A stretch of 64,000 nucleotides of DNA. Origin: Zingiber officinale. Taxonomy: Eukaryota > Streptophyta > Magnoliopsida > Zingiberales > Zingiberaceae. The stretch's first letter is position 1; each line of letters opens with the position of its first letter. Shown in pieces: positions 22,070-33,582 of this stretch. The DNA lies in NCBI RefSeq assembly GCF_018446385.1, contig NC_055994.1, positions 48,424,143-48,488,142 of the forward strand. The letters are read 5' to 3'. Both the position numbers and the translations under genes were made by a program. Below the pieces are notes generated by a model, which worked only from the letters and a program-made list of their open reading frames with translations, was not told the DNA's origin and made no database searches.

Positions 22070-24833
22070 TGTTGGTTGCTTCTCGGAATATCGTACGGTT
22101 CCCCTATACAAAAATTTTGTACAAGTCCTGAACTTTTCCTAACAACCTATTGTGTTCTTTAGAAATTAAATTTGGAATCGCAAATACAACTTAATATTAT
22201 TGATTCCAAATTCAATTTATTTGTTCTTAGAAGTTTTGACTTGGATCGCAAACGATGCTTAACATTATTAATCCAAATCCACGTATGTTCCATATTTGAT
22301 TAAACATTTATTTCAGAGATCGGCTTCCAAGTTAAACATGGTGAGGCACTAGGCCTTCTTGGTTATGGGTGCATCCACCACTTCCTAGACAAAGCCTTTC
22401 TACGAAATTCAATATTTAATTTCCTTATACTAACCCTAGGTTTAACCAATAAGAACAATCGAATCACAAGATTGAAAAACAAAAGAAACACAAATTCGAA
22501 TCATAAATCTGAAACCTAGAAACGTTAGCCACTTGTGTTTGGTATTTCAAGATCTAAACAAAAAGATGAGCTAGTTATGATGCAGAAAATAATAACTAGT
22601 TATACCTTTTGTAGCTTATAGACCTCACGATCTTCTATTATATTACTCTTCTTATCTCGGACGTCATGTGGGCGACGATCTACCGAGACGAGAATCCACC
22701 CAAGCTTCCTTCTTCTCCAAGCAAGTTTCGGCCACCACCAATCTTCAAGATATGAAGAACTTTCGGCCACCAACCAAGCTCCAAGGGATGCTAAGAAATA
22801 AAGCCTCCTATCTCCCCTTCTTCCTCTAACAAGATCCAACCCACCAAGCTTCTTGAGATGAAGATGCTGCCGACCACAAAAGAAAGAAGAATCGGAGAGG
22901 ATGAGGAAGAGAGGGTCGGCCACCACAAGGAAGAGAAGAGAGGAATACTAGATGATATGTTGTTATGAGGTGAGGCACCTCTATCCTCTCTTTTATATTC
23001 CTTGGTCTTGGCAAATAAGGAAAGTTTTAATAAAAACTTTCTTATTTTCCTTGCCATTGAAAGGAAAATTTAATTAATAAAAAAAAATTCCTTTTCTCTT
23101 ATTAATGTGGCCGGCCCCTACAACTCCTACGAACATGGAAAGTTTTAATCACAAAATTAAAACTTCCTAATTTGTTTCCAAAAATATTTAAAATAAAAAT
23201 TTCTCTTTTAAAAATTCCCTTCATGGTTGGTTATAAAAGCAAACAATTATAAATTAAAATCTCTCTATTAAAACATGTAGATGATTACAAAAAGGAAAGT
23301 TTTCTCCAAAATTAAAATATTAATTTTAACTACAAATAAGGAAAGATATCAAATATTTCTCTTAATCTTTTGTAGAGAGCTATAAAAGGAAAGATTTAAA
23401 TTTTAAAACTCTCTTTTAGAATTATGAGGATGGTTACAAAAAAGGAAAGTTTTATCAAAAATTAAAATCTTCCTTTTAACTACAATTAAGAAAAGATATC
23501 AAACCTTTCTCTTAATCTTTTATAGAAAGCTATAAAAGGAAAGATCTAAATTTTAAAACTCTCTTTTAAAACCATGAGGTTGGTTAAAAAAGGAAAGTTT
23601 TATTAAAATCTTCCTTTTAACTATAAATAAGGAAAGATATCAAACATTTCTCTTAATCTTTTATAGAAAGCTATAAAAGGAAAGATTTAAAGTTTAAACT
23701 CTCTTTTAAAACCATGGTTTCCGCATAAGGAAAGATTTTAAAATAAATTCCTTTTTATTTTTATGTGGCCGGCCACATAAGCTTGGGTTCAAGCTAGGGC
23801 CGGCCACAACTTGACCCATCATGCCTTGGTTTGGCCGACCCTAGCTTGGGCTCCAAGCTAGGCTTGGCCAGCCACCTTAAGGTGGGTAAGAAGTTGGGTA
23901 TAGGTGGGTATAAGACTTTATAAATAAGAGGCTATGACAAGGACCGAGAGGATGAATTGGTTTTGGTCTCCCGATGAACTTGAGCTTCCCGTGCTCGCCC
24001 TGAACACCCAACTCGGGTTCATCAATAATAACTCATGCCACTAAAGAGTTATTATTGAACTACCGCACTAATCCCATATTACTATATGGGCTCCTTCTTA
24101 TCATGAGTGTGTTAATCTCCCTGTGTTTAAGATATCAAGTGCCCACTAATTAAATGAGTTACTGACAACTCACTTAATTAATATCTAGCTCCAAGAGTAG
24201 TACCACTCAACCTTATTGTCATGTCGGACTAAGTCCACCTGCAAGGTTTACATAACAATCCTTATGAGCACCTCTTGGGGACATTATCAACCTAGATTAG
24301 TAGGACACAGTTTCATTCTATAATCAACAACATACCATATAAATAATATCATTTCCCAACTTATCGGGCATATTGATTTAACAAGCTAAATCACACCCTT
24401 TGATAAATTAAATAAATAAATATTAAGTATATATGCTTGTTATTATATCATGATTAAGAGTACACACTTCCATAATAACAGAGGTATTGTTCTTTTATAT
24501 AGTCAGTATAAAAAGAAACTACCTCAAATGGTCCTACTCAATACACTCATAATGTACTAGTGTAATTTATTAGTCAAGATAAACTAATACCAAATTACAC
24601 TACAACCACTCCTATGGTTTGTCCCATTCCATCTTGGTTGAGAGCAACTATTTATAATTTATAAGGAACTGATAACATGATCTTCCGTGTGTGACACCAC
24701 ACACCATGTTATCTACAATATAAATTAATTGAACAACCACACTTAGCATAAATGTAGACATTTGACCAATGTGATTCTTATTTCTAAATAAATGTTTATA
24801 CAAAAAGCAAGGCTTTTAGTATACATTCCAACA
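22070..24833 (-). repeat. Solo LTR C of the Copia-2 family
   Basis: 2764-bp LTR with ends TGTTGGTTGC and ACATTCCAACA and no internal region. It inserted in a related LTR (B). The target duplication is TCTAC (22065-22069) against ACTAC (24834-24838), one base changed; the uninterrupted homologue at about 24590-24615 reads 'aaattacactacaacc', confirming the site. Central region (22960-23880) contains several degenerate copies of an 'aaaggaaagatttaaattttaaaactctctttt' unit of roughly 130-180 bases. Frames at 22600-23057 are not supported as genes. Confidence 0.88.
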
Positions 24834-25344
24834 ACTACAACCACTCCAATGGTTTACCCCATTACATCTTGGTTGTGAGCTACTATTTATAATTTATAAG
24901 GAACTGATTGTTGGATCAAGACGCGCTAGAGGGGGGGGTGAATAGCGCTCGTGGCTTTCACTTTTTGAAATCGTAAATCGTATCAAAAACTAATAGAGTA
25001 ATAAGCTGCGGAAATAGAAAAGAAAAGCAAACACACACAGAAGAACATGGAGAAGTTACTTCGTTCGGAGCCTGTAGCGACTCCTACTCGAAGGGCCGTG
25101 ATCCTTGATCGCTTACTGTGGGCAACAACTATAAGCTCGAATAGATTTACAAGTTTAAGTACAAGAAGCAAATAAAGAACGTAAATAAACTTTTATACCG
25201 ACAACTAAAATGCTAAATTGAAGCTCCAGGTCGTCGGCGTCGAGTTGCAGCACTTCGGAATGAGTTCGTTAGCAGTTGAATGCAGAAGAATCGCTTGAGA
25301 GTTGATATTCTTCACTGCTGCTCGAAGTCCCCTTATAAAGGGCA

Positions 25345-25580
25345 TCCAAGGCGCCTTGAAAGCCATTTAAGGCGCCTCCACTGCTCCGAGTCCACTGTAT
25401 AGATGAGCGCTGACCATTCTGCGCTTATCCCATCTGAAGGCGCGTTAACCCACCCGAAGGTGCCTCCATCCACTAGTCCAAGGTGCCTTAAACCTTTTCC
25501 AAGGCGCCTTGGACTATGCTGCGCTGGTCTCTTCTGGCTCGCACCCGAGGCGCCTCCAAGCTCCATGGAGGCGCCTCGGT
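25345..25580. repeat. GGCGCC palindrome array in Sirevirus-like LTR
   Basis: About eight copies of an AAGGCGCCTT/GAGGCGCCTC-type palindrome (some decayed to AAGGTGCCTT) spaced 20-45 bases. The same array is in the right LTR at about 62908-63145. It sits immediately next to the TATA-like site. Confidence 0.8.
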
Positions 25581-26112
25581 ACTGTTCATCTGAGGTCATT
25601 TTTGCACTTTGTCCCTGCAAGATATGTTAATCTAAAAATACCCTGCAGCACAAAATTAGCACAAAACAATAATATAAATGGAATGATATGACAGTCTCCG
25701 GACTGTCCGGGTCTGACATCGGATTTCCGACCAGAAACCCTAGGTCGACCCGACGCCTACTGTTCCCTCTACGGGGAACGCGTCCTCACCTACTCCACTC
25801 AGAAGATTTACCTGTTGCTAGTGTGATCCTCCAGATCGACTGGACTTTTGCTCAGCACTCGACACTTCCGGACTTTCTGCTGGACATCCGCTTCCCGGCT
25901 AGTCCAGTCTTTCTCCTGGTTCACGACACAAGGACTTTCCACCTAGGGTTACCACCCCCTAGGACTTTTGCCTAAAGCCATCGACCTGCCAACAATTTTC
26001 CTAGGGTTACCACCCCATAGGATTTTCCCTTTGCCTAACCGCAGCTAGGACTTTTCTGAAACACTCAAGCAGACTTGTTAGATCACAAAGCACCTTAACT
26101 TTGAATCCTTTG

Positions 26113-27727
26113 TGTTACGCTCCGCAAGTGTACGGAAATGTCGCAAGTAATATAAAAGATTATCATATCCACAGGGACTGGAATAAGCACTAGAAATGCC
26201 TCAATGCGAATTAGCTAAACAACTATCCAATTGTTTCAAATGCAAAGTGAAGGTAAACAAATCAAATATTAAAGATCAACAAACAAGAGTTTAGTGTTTT
26301 GGGTTATGATAAGGGGAGATTCTAGGAGTTTCGGTTTCTTTGTTAGATTTCTTGAATGTAAATGGTTCACCAATTCTTATCCCTCAATTGCCAAACACTT
26401 GTAGAAAGTTTCCGGTTCTCTCTTGCAATAGATAACCGGCTAAGGACTGAGAAATGTATCTAAATATGATCAATTAGACGTGAACCTACGTTGTCCTTAC
26501 ACAGAAGCGCACCTATTACTATGCCTTCCTTGGATATCAACATAGAGGCCCACAACTTATTAATCTATCAAGATACAAGAAACTAATCACAAGATCCATC
26601 CTACTCTCTTGAATATTCCTATTTCCTCTTCAAGATTATCTCTCAAACGTCCTTACACGGGCTTGCACCTGTCACGTGGATCCCTCGGATGATCGAGTGA
26701 GAGTTTATTTTTACTAAGTCCACAAGAAATCCAAACAATCAATCAAGAATGAGAATTAAGCACAAATCACCATTAATCATTCAAGATCTAATTGATACAA
26801 GCAAGACAATGTCATTGAAACAAGAAATTGGCAAATCCATAAGAGATTACATCAATTCATCATACAAATACTCCCATAATCCTAGAATACAAGATCTACT
26901 CCATGAATCGAGGAAGAATACCCGAAGAAATAAAGATTACAAGCATTTCTTAAAACCCCAATCCAAGAAACCAAGAAAAGGGGGAAAGAGAAAACTTATC
27001 TACGAACAAGTCTCGTCTTCGGATCCAATCCTCGCTCCGGAGTCGAAATCGTCAAGAACTCCCCTCGAATCGCCCAGAAATCCTCCCAAGAATGGGAGAA
27101 TACCACCAAATCTTGCCTTCTCCCAAAGGGGAAGAGATCCCCTTTCAATTCATGAAGGAGGGTTTAAATAGAGGAGGAAATCGGGCGCCACACGGCCCCA
27201 TGACACGGCCGTGTGAGATTCACACGGCCATGTCCAGTTCCTTCTCTGCCAAAGCTGCACGGCCGTGTGACTCACACGGCCAGGACCCTTCTGTTCTCTG
27301 GAAACGCTACACGGCCGTGTGGTGCACACGGCCACCACCTGCTTGGCCTCTGGAAACCTCACACGGCCGTGTAGATCTACACGGCCATGTAAGGCATCTG
27401 CTCTAATTTCTTCAAATCAAGACACGGTCGTGTGAGATTCACACGGCCATGTCCTCTTCCCTTCCTGTTAAAACTACACGGCCGTGTGTGGTACACGGCC
27501 TGATGCTCTCTCCCTTCAATTCCTTCCAAGCTTATCCGAGGATGCATAATCTTCACCAATTTCGACTCCTGTGTACAGAAAATGCACAAAAAGCAGATCT
27601 CCGAACCAAAAGAGTAAATATGCTAAAAGGAAATCTAGAAGTATAAAAATGCATAGATCAAGCATGCTCAAAGTATGTAAATGTGCGTAAAAACATGCAT
27701 AAAAGAGTATATAATCTACGCACATCA
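26113..27727 (-). repeat. Gypsy-3 3' LTR (left)
   Basis: Begins TGTTACGCTCCGCAAGTG and ends ACGCACATCA. Contains a paired-palindrome array at 27190-27515. The frame 26749-27171 (140 codons) is open in both LTRs but has no protein similarity I recognise. Confidence 0.92.
27190..27515. repeat. ACACGGCCGTGT paired-palindrome array, left LTR
   Basis: Six units, each a palindrome ACACGGCCGTGT followed after 3-6 bases by a half-copy ACACGGCC, separated by about 30 bases of 'ccttctctg/cctctggaaa' spacer. Matches 34660-34980 in the other LTR and a similar array at 30495-30815. Confidence 0.88.
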
Positions 27728-28787
27728 CACCCCCTGACTTAAACCTTTGCTTGTCCTCAAGCAAAATGCTGCAGTCTAAATTCATATGTTCTATAACACA
27801 TTCATAAAACCTAGTGCACTTTCCTAACTCTATCAAAAAGTTTCATTAACGAGCGTGATCATGGAAACAAGTAAAGTATGGTTCAAGCATAAGAATCTTG
27901 TGCACAGTGTAAAAGTAACTCAACACCCTTCAAGTTTCAATCCATGTCCTAGTCAAGTCGTCATCAAATTTGAATTCCTAATGTTTCCAGTGAAAGACAA
28001 GTAACCAGTGATAGGCACTTACTCACCATTCACTTGGTTCATATTTCTCAACTAACCCAAGGTCTCAAAGGTGTGCTCAATCTCAAGGGAAGCTAGGCAG
28101 TCATTTCCCCAGTAACCTAACTCGGTCTCAAAGGGGTGACTTACTAGATTCCACTCATGACAACTATTTTTTATATCCCTTATTTTTTTTTTAAGTGTTT
28201 GCATTGTGCAAAACTTATTCACAAATGTACTTTTAGCACACATGTTGGGATATTTTGATTTTTCCAAATGAGCTTTAATGATTTGAGCCTCATCCAGTAA
28301 CCAAAATGAAAGTTGAGAAATCACCATGGAAACCAAGTACTAAGCAAACAAGATGAAGCATGACTATTTCAATGACATCAACTATTCAAGCATCAAGCAC
28401 AAGTGTAGTAAAGAAAAAATCCTTAAGGTTGAACCAAAACTAAAACTCATCACCATAAGATTCTTAGCTTATTAATGCTTCCCAAGATAGAAAAAAGAAC
28501 TACACAAAGTTTACTACTAGCATCATTCGAACATCATGAATCAAGACAATAATCGTGCTAACATTTCACTTGAATCCAAGAAAGCATATAAGTGAAGATT
28601 TGATGTTCTCAAATTTTTTTTATTTTTTATTTTTTTGCTATGATTATTTCAAAAACAAGCAAAATAAAGCGACAAGTAATGAAAATATGAACCAACATGA
28701 AAAACTAACAAAAACTAAAAACTGAAAACCAAACTAAACAGTACATGACACCCCCTCAGACTTAAACTTTTCATCGTCCCGATGAAA
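27728..28787 (-). other. Gypsy-3 3' untranslated region with polypurine tract
   Basis: The polypurine tract AAGTCAGGGGGTG (minus strand, 27728-27740) abuts the 3' LTR. A second, similar tract (minus strand AGTCTGAGGGGGTGT) lies at about 28747-28764, just after the end of the ORF-1-like frame. The stretch between is AT-rich; a 94-codon minus-strand frame at 28336-28052 has no recognisable similarity. Confidence 0.65.
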
Positions 28788-30288
28788 TCAATATGGTGGA
28801 GGAGGTGGACGAGGGAAAGGAGGTCTACGACGTGGTTGGCCAATAGGAAAACTAGGAAAACCTGGAATCTCACCCAAGGATCTATGATACTCATATAAAG
28901 CATCTACTTGTTGACTAGTAAGCATCATGCTCTGCATAAAATCTCTCATCCTAGCCTGATCAGTATCATAATCCTGCACAAACTCCACCACTTGACCTTG
29001 AAAATTCCTCGTAAACTGAAAATGATTTTGTACCTCCCTAAACTGATCATCAGATAAAGAGAAGCGCCCCTCCAACATTTTTCGTTGGGCATCTTGCTTC
29101 TCATGAAGTGATTCTAGAGACGTACGAAAATCTGAAAAATCAAACCTAGAAGATCCCGTGCCATATGCAAAAGAATGCCTAGCAGGCTCCATAAACTAGA
29201 AGGCTGCAGGTGTCCAGATGACGAGGGCTCATGATGTGGCTCAGTGTCTCCAGGTATAGAAGGGTTATCCTCAAAATCTAACTCAGAAATTACCCAATTA
29301 GCCGGGTTACAAATAGTAGTTCGTTCAGGAAAAGGAAGGGGTAAAGGAGAACCACTCCTCCTAGGAAACGCGAAACCATTCTCATCCCGAACGATCATTT
29401 TCATAGCAAGACATGTATCAATGTCAATCATGTCATTACCATGAATTATTTCCAACCCATCAACATCAAGATTTAAATTATAAGCTATTCGGGTAATCAA
29501 ACCACCAAAAACAATTGATCCCGATGATGCCCTAGCAGATCTTAATAAGGTTTGAACAAAATGAAAACCAGAATCAAATTCAACCTTATAAAGCATAGCC
29601 CACAAAGCATAAAGCTCTATCTTTTTAACCACCCCATCACTCTCTCCCCTATCAAAAATAGTTTTACTCATGACTCTATGTAGATACCTAAAGATGGGGT
29701 TTTGCATATGGGAGGCCTTAGCTCTTGAAGGCTCATAAGGTTGATCTAACCCAGTTATTGCATTCCAAAAATGATTCCAATTAAACCTTGGATCAAACCT
29801 ACGAGGGCTACCTGTGGTTAATCCAAAACAAGAATTAAAGTCACTAAATGCCCATAGAAATTCTTGATTCATTAGTCTAAATGAGATTTTTCCAAAATAA
29901 TCATCTTCATTAGTAAAATGGACATCCAATGAACTTAAAAATTCCAAAACAAGACGAGAATATGTAGGCAAATGTGTGTACATAATATCACTCCAATCCA
30001 AAAACCAATCATCAAATCTACATCTTCCCTAATTCCAAGCATATCAAGAACAGTTGGGTCCATATATCTAGTACACACTATCTTTCTATTGACAAGAATT
30101 GCAAATCTAGTTACTTGATCATCATTTCTAAACACAATATTGAATTCATTGTCATTACCTTCGTTGCGTGAAGTCCTTTTGCCTTTGCCCTTCACTGGTT
30201 GTTTTCCTTTGTCCCTTGATGGCTCCTTCTCTTTGTCTCCACTGGATCCACCACCTCCTTTGCGAAGTTTCTTCAAAATGTTGGACAC
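28788..30288 (-). pseudogene. ATHILA ORF-1-like protein, two frameshifts
   Basis: Three overlapping minus-strand frames form one product of about 500 codons: 30288-29935 (Lys/Gly-rich start MSNILKKLRKGGGGSSGDKE, then FAILVNRKIVCTRYMDPTVL), 30001-29114 (FTNEDDYFGKISFRLMNQEF, SCFGLTTG, FWNAITG, ELYALWAMLY) and 29192-28788 (charged coiled region ending in a Pro run RPPPPPY). The conserved pattern around 'FL..LD..F......ISFRL....' and 'F...LG.'/'ITRIA' resembles the plant ATHILA ORF-1 family; its biochemical role is not established. Frameshifts lie near 30000 and 29180. Its position after the protease, where polymerase should be, is odd. Confidence 0.65.
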
Positions 30289-30890
30289 CTTGATGAGTTT
30301 AGATAGGGGAAGAATTATCTAGCGTTGGAAAAATGGAACTCAAAGAACAAAACTTCAAAGAGCAAAGATCTTAGGTTAGGAGAACAAAAAGTCCAAGTCT
30401 TAGAGAGGAGGAGAATCCGGATCTAAGAGATCTTGAGAGATTAGAGAGGAGTTTTTAAGAGATTGGGAGAGAAAGAGATGTTTTGGAGAGTTGGGGGTGT
30501 GCGGAACACGGCCAAGATCTGGCCGTGTAAGGTAGAAAGAAGACTTAAATAACTCTCCTACACGGGCCGTGCAGATCCACACGGCCTCCCCCTCTTCCTT
30601 CTCTGGATTCTTCGCACGGCCGTGTCTGGGACACGGCCTCTCCATCTTTCTTCTCGGAATTCTTTGCACGGCCGTGTTTGGGACACGGCCTAGTCCTTTT
30701 TCTCCTCGGGAGATCCTACACGGCCGTGTCTGGATGACACGGCCCAAGCACTTCCCTTCTCTGCAACCTTTGCCTGGCCGTGTATAGTACACGGCCGGGC
30801 TCTGTTTTGCACCTAACCTGAAAACAAAATCAAAAGAATGCATCAAACTAAAAGAAATTAAAATACAAATCAAAACTAACTAAAAGAGCC
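30289..30890. repeat. Internal ACACGGCCGTGT array between protease and ORF-1-like gene
   Basis: Between about 30495 and 30815 six units again pair a CACGGCCGTGT palindrome with a nearby ACACGGCC half-copy, as in the LTRs, but with different spacers. The rest of the interval is purine-rich. Frames through the array (30400-30873) read as repeated TRPC/HGRV peptides, a by-product of the repeat. Confidence 0.8.
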
Positions 30891-30946
30891 CTTGTGTTGC
30901 CTCCCAAGAAGTGCTTGTTTAAGGTCTTTAGCTCGACCAAACTTGA

Positions 30947-32101
30947 TCATTCACTTCTTTTCCTCGCCCTTGGAGGACAGATATACTTTTCATTTTTGTT
31001 GGGAGATCTTCTCCCAACATCTTCCACCACATTGTCTCCTTCGTTTGGTGGCCTTCCATGAGGATGGAAATTCCATTCCTCAAGTTTATAAATGCTTGTC
31101 CTACTACAAGCATTTAAAAGAGACGAGACATGGTTAGAGATATTAGATAAATCATATTCCAATCTTTCCTTACCAATTACCAAAGAAAGCTTATGATTTT
31201 TGACATCAATTATAGCTCCAGCTGTAGCAAGGAAAGGTCTTCCTAATATGATACGAATCCTGGGGTCCTCTTCCATGTCCAACATGACAAAATCTGTGGA
31301 AATAATATTCCCATCCACCTCTACTGGCACATCTTCTATAATACCCAAAGGGTACCTGCAGGAATGATCGGCAAGTTGAAGTGCCATAGTAGTAAGTTTA
31401 ATGTTTTTGAGACCTAATTTATTACAAATTGAATAGGGAATGAGGCTAACACTAGCCCCCAAATCACAAAATGCTTTTTCAAAAAAATCTTTTCCTATGT
31501 TGCAAGGAATATAAAAGCTCCCTGGGTCCTTTAGTTTTGGGGAAGTGTTCTTCTCCAAAATAGCACTACATTCCTCACTAAGCGCAATTGTCTCAACCTC
31601 TCCTCTTCTTCTCTTGTTTGACATGAGTTCCTTCAGGAATTTGTCAAATCTAGGCATTTGAAGAATAGCATCAATAAGAGGTACCTCTACACAAATTTCC
31701 ATAACTTTTTATAAAGACTTGCCAAATTCTTCATCTTTCTTGAGCATTGTAAGTCTCTGAGGAAAAGGGACAGCTTTGCTCTGATGGTTCAGTGGAAGAG
31801 TCTCTTCAACCTCAATGGTACTCTCCTCATTAGCTTGAATCTGATTTGGTATAAGAGGAGAGAGCTCTTCTTCTTTTTGTATCCCTTTTGGAGCAGTCAC
31901 TTGGGAGTCTCCCAAGGTCCGTCCGCTCCTAAGCTCCATTCTATTGCAATGCTCCATAGGATTCACATCAGGTTTTCCTGGAAGTTGTCCTGGTGCTCTG
32001 GATGATGAGGAAGCTAGTTGGGCAATTTGACTATCCTGGATCTTTTGATGCTTTTCAGAATTATCCATTCTCTGAATGAGCTTTGCTAAATCTTGCTTCA
32101 T
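30947..32101 (-). pseudogene. Gypsy-3 linker and aspartic protease
   Basis: Frame 32101-31709 is a charged linker (KQDLAKLIQRMDNSEKHQKI, MELRSGRTLGD). After an in-frame TAA (31709-31711) the frame resumes at 31702-30947: PRFDKFLKELMSNKRR, YIPCNIGKDFFEKAFCDLGA, SVSLIPYSICNKLGL and IILGRPFLATAGAIIDVK. DLGAS is the Athila/Tat variant of the retroviral-type aspartic protease active site, and ILGRPFLAT the second conserved block. The product would process gag. Translation ends shortly after at DLKQALLG-like sequence near 30900 and no reverse transcriptase follows. Confidence 0.85.
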
Positions 32102-33151
32102 TTCATTCTGACTTTAGATAATTTCTTCAAGCATCTTTTCAATATTTGACTTTGGTAAGCCTTGAGAAGATAGATGTTGAAAATTTTGTTGCCCAGCTTG
32201 AAAATTTGGTCTTGCCCCCATAGATGGTCCTTGATCTTGATTATTTCTGTAAGAAAAATTGGGATGGCTCTTCCATCCAGGGTTATAAGTATTTGAGTAT
32301 GGCTTGTTCTGCCTTTGATTGTAACTCATGATTGCATCACATTGTTCCAGTTGATTGATTTGTGCAGTGATAGCTCCCAATGGACATGAGTCATTTGAGT
32401 GCTCTGAACTCCCACATACTTCACAAGATGTACTAATAGCATTGACCATATTAGCACTAGTCCCCATATTCTCAAATTTCTTTGTAAGAGCGTCCAATTT
32501 TGCAGACAAAAGAGTGACTGCATCTACATCAAACTTCCCTGATGCTTTAATTGTTGGGTTTACAGAAGAATAGCCACCACTTCTTTCATTTGCCCATTGA
32601 TGATGATTTTGTGCTACACTGTCAATAATTTTTCAGCTTCATCTAAACTTTTATTCATAAGTGCCCCTCCAGCAGCAGAATTAAGGGACACTTTGGTATG
32701 ATAGTTGATACCATTATAAAAAGTGTGCAACACTAACCATCTTTCCAACCCATGATGTGGGCATTGTCTGAGCATACTATTATATCTATCCCATGCTTCA
32801 AAAAGAGATTCTGAATCAGTATGCTTGAAGCTTGCAATTAAATTCCTCATATGAGCTGTTTTGCTTGGTGGATAGAATTTATCAAGAAACTGTTTGCTCA
32901 CACTGCTCCCAAGTGGTGATGCTATTAGGGGCCAAAGAATTCGGCCATTGCTTTGCCCTATCTCTTAAAGAAAACCCAAATAATAATAATCTTACTGCTT
33001 CTGAAGGAACTCCATTCATTTTCATGGTACCACATATTTCATAAAAGACCTCTAAGTGTTGATTGGGGTCTTCATGAGGTCCTCCACCAAATTGGTTCTG
33101 CTGCACCATAGATATAATTGCGGGTTTGATCTCAAAGTTATTAGCTTCCAC
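32102..33151 (-). pseudogene. Gypsy-3 gag with CCHC knuckle
   Basis: Frames 33151-32882 ([43 protein letters not shown]), 32901-32614 ([59 protein letters not shown]) and 32509-32114 (CEVCGSSEHSNDSCPLG zinc knuckle) are collinear with Athila/Tat gag. At least two frameshifts (near 32890 and 32615) and a stop (32114-32116) break it. Gag would form the cytoplasmic particle that packages element RNA. Confidence 0.88.
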
Positions 33152-33558
33152 TGAAGGTCTTGAAATACTAGATCAAAAACCTCTTGAATAAGGTGCTGCA
33201 TAATCCTTGAGTGGTCTATTCGCCATGTTCAAATGTTCCTGTTCTTCAATTTGCCTTTACAGAATTCTTCTTTTATGGAAAGTTCTGTCAATCTCAGGGT
33301 CAAAAGGAACGAATTCCCCTGCAAAGTTAGATCTTCGCATACACAAGAACAAGATAGCAAATGACAATTCAAAAAAAAAAAAAGAAAGAATAAAAAATGC
33401 AGAATTGAATTTGTACAAAAAGAATTAACAAGAAGTAAAAGTTATACAAGAAAGTAAAAACAGAAATCTAATGATTAGTTACAACTATGCAATATGAAAG
33501 GAAAACAAATGTTATGTTTAGTCTAACTCAATTGATAATTCCTAATGTTATAGCGCAG
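33152..33558 (-). other. Gypsy-3 5' leader
   Basis: Between primer binding site and the recognised gag start. The minus strand near 33320-33152 retains gag-like codons upstream of the first ATG (FDPEIDRTFHKRR-type sequence), so the true start is probably about 33230-33340. A poly-A/T run at 33370-33385 is present. Confidence 0.5.
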
Positions 33559-33576
33559 TCCCCGGCAACGGCGCCA
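33559..33576 (-). other. Gypsy-3 primer binding site (Asp tRNA)
   Basis: The minus strand reads TGGCGCCGTTGCCGGGGA, complementary to the 3' end of plant tRNA-Asp including CCA, six bases inside the LTR at 33583. Confidence 0.9.
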
Positions 33577-33582
33577 AAAACT

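Larger units (their letters stand above)
9718..24908 (-). repeat. LTR B of the Copia-2 family, broken by three later insertions
   Basis: LTR segments are 9718-11230, 21368-22069 and 24834-24908, which join into one collinear LTR (TGTTGATTGCTACTCGG start, then the 'ggtgggtataagactttataaata' block, then 'ggttgtgagctactatttataatttataaggaactgat'). The breaks are Gypsy-1, solo LTR C and the Sirevirus-like element. No primer binding site follows its left end, so it is a 3' LTR of a minus-strand element or a solo LTR. Its last ~170 bases are not in the window. 10340-10620 holds R/P-rich spurious frames. Confidence 0.75.

Noticed and set aside
26749..27171. 140-codon protein gene in Gypsy-3 LTR
   Set aside because: Lies wholly in the LTR, has no recognisable domain, and the sister LTR keeps only a shorter form with a different start; low-complexity Lys/Arg/Ser composition.
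27190..27515. Palindrome array as a CRISPR or as a coding repeat (TRPC/HGRV peptides)
   Set aside because: The short frames through the array are inconsistent between arrays and strands; the peptide repetition follows from the DNA repeat.
30400..30873. 157-codon minus-strand protein
   Set aside because: The frame runs through the palindrome array and has no similarity apart from the repeat.
33559..33576. tRNA-Asp gene
   Set aside because: Only the 18 bases complementary to the tRNA 3' end are present, next to an LTR: it is a primer binding site.
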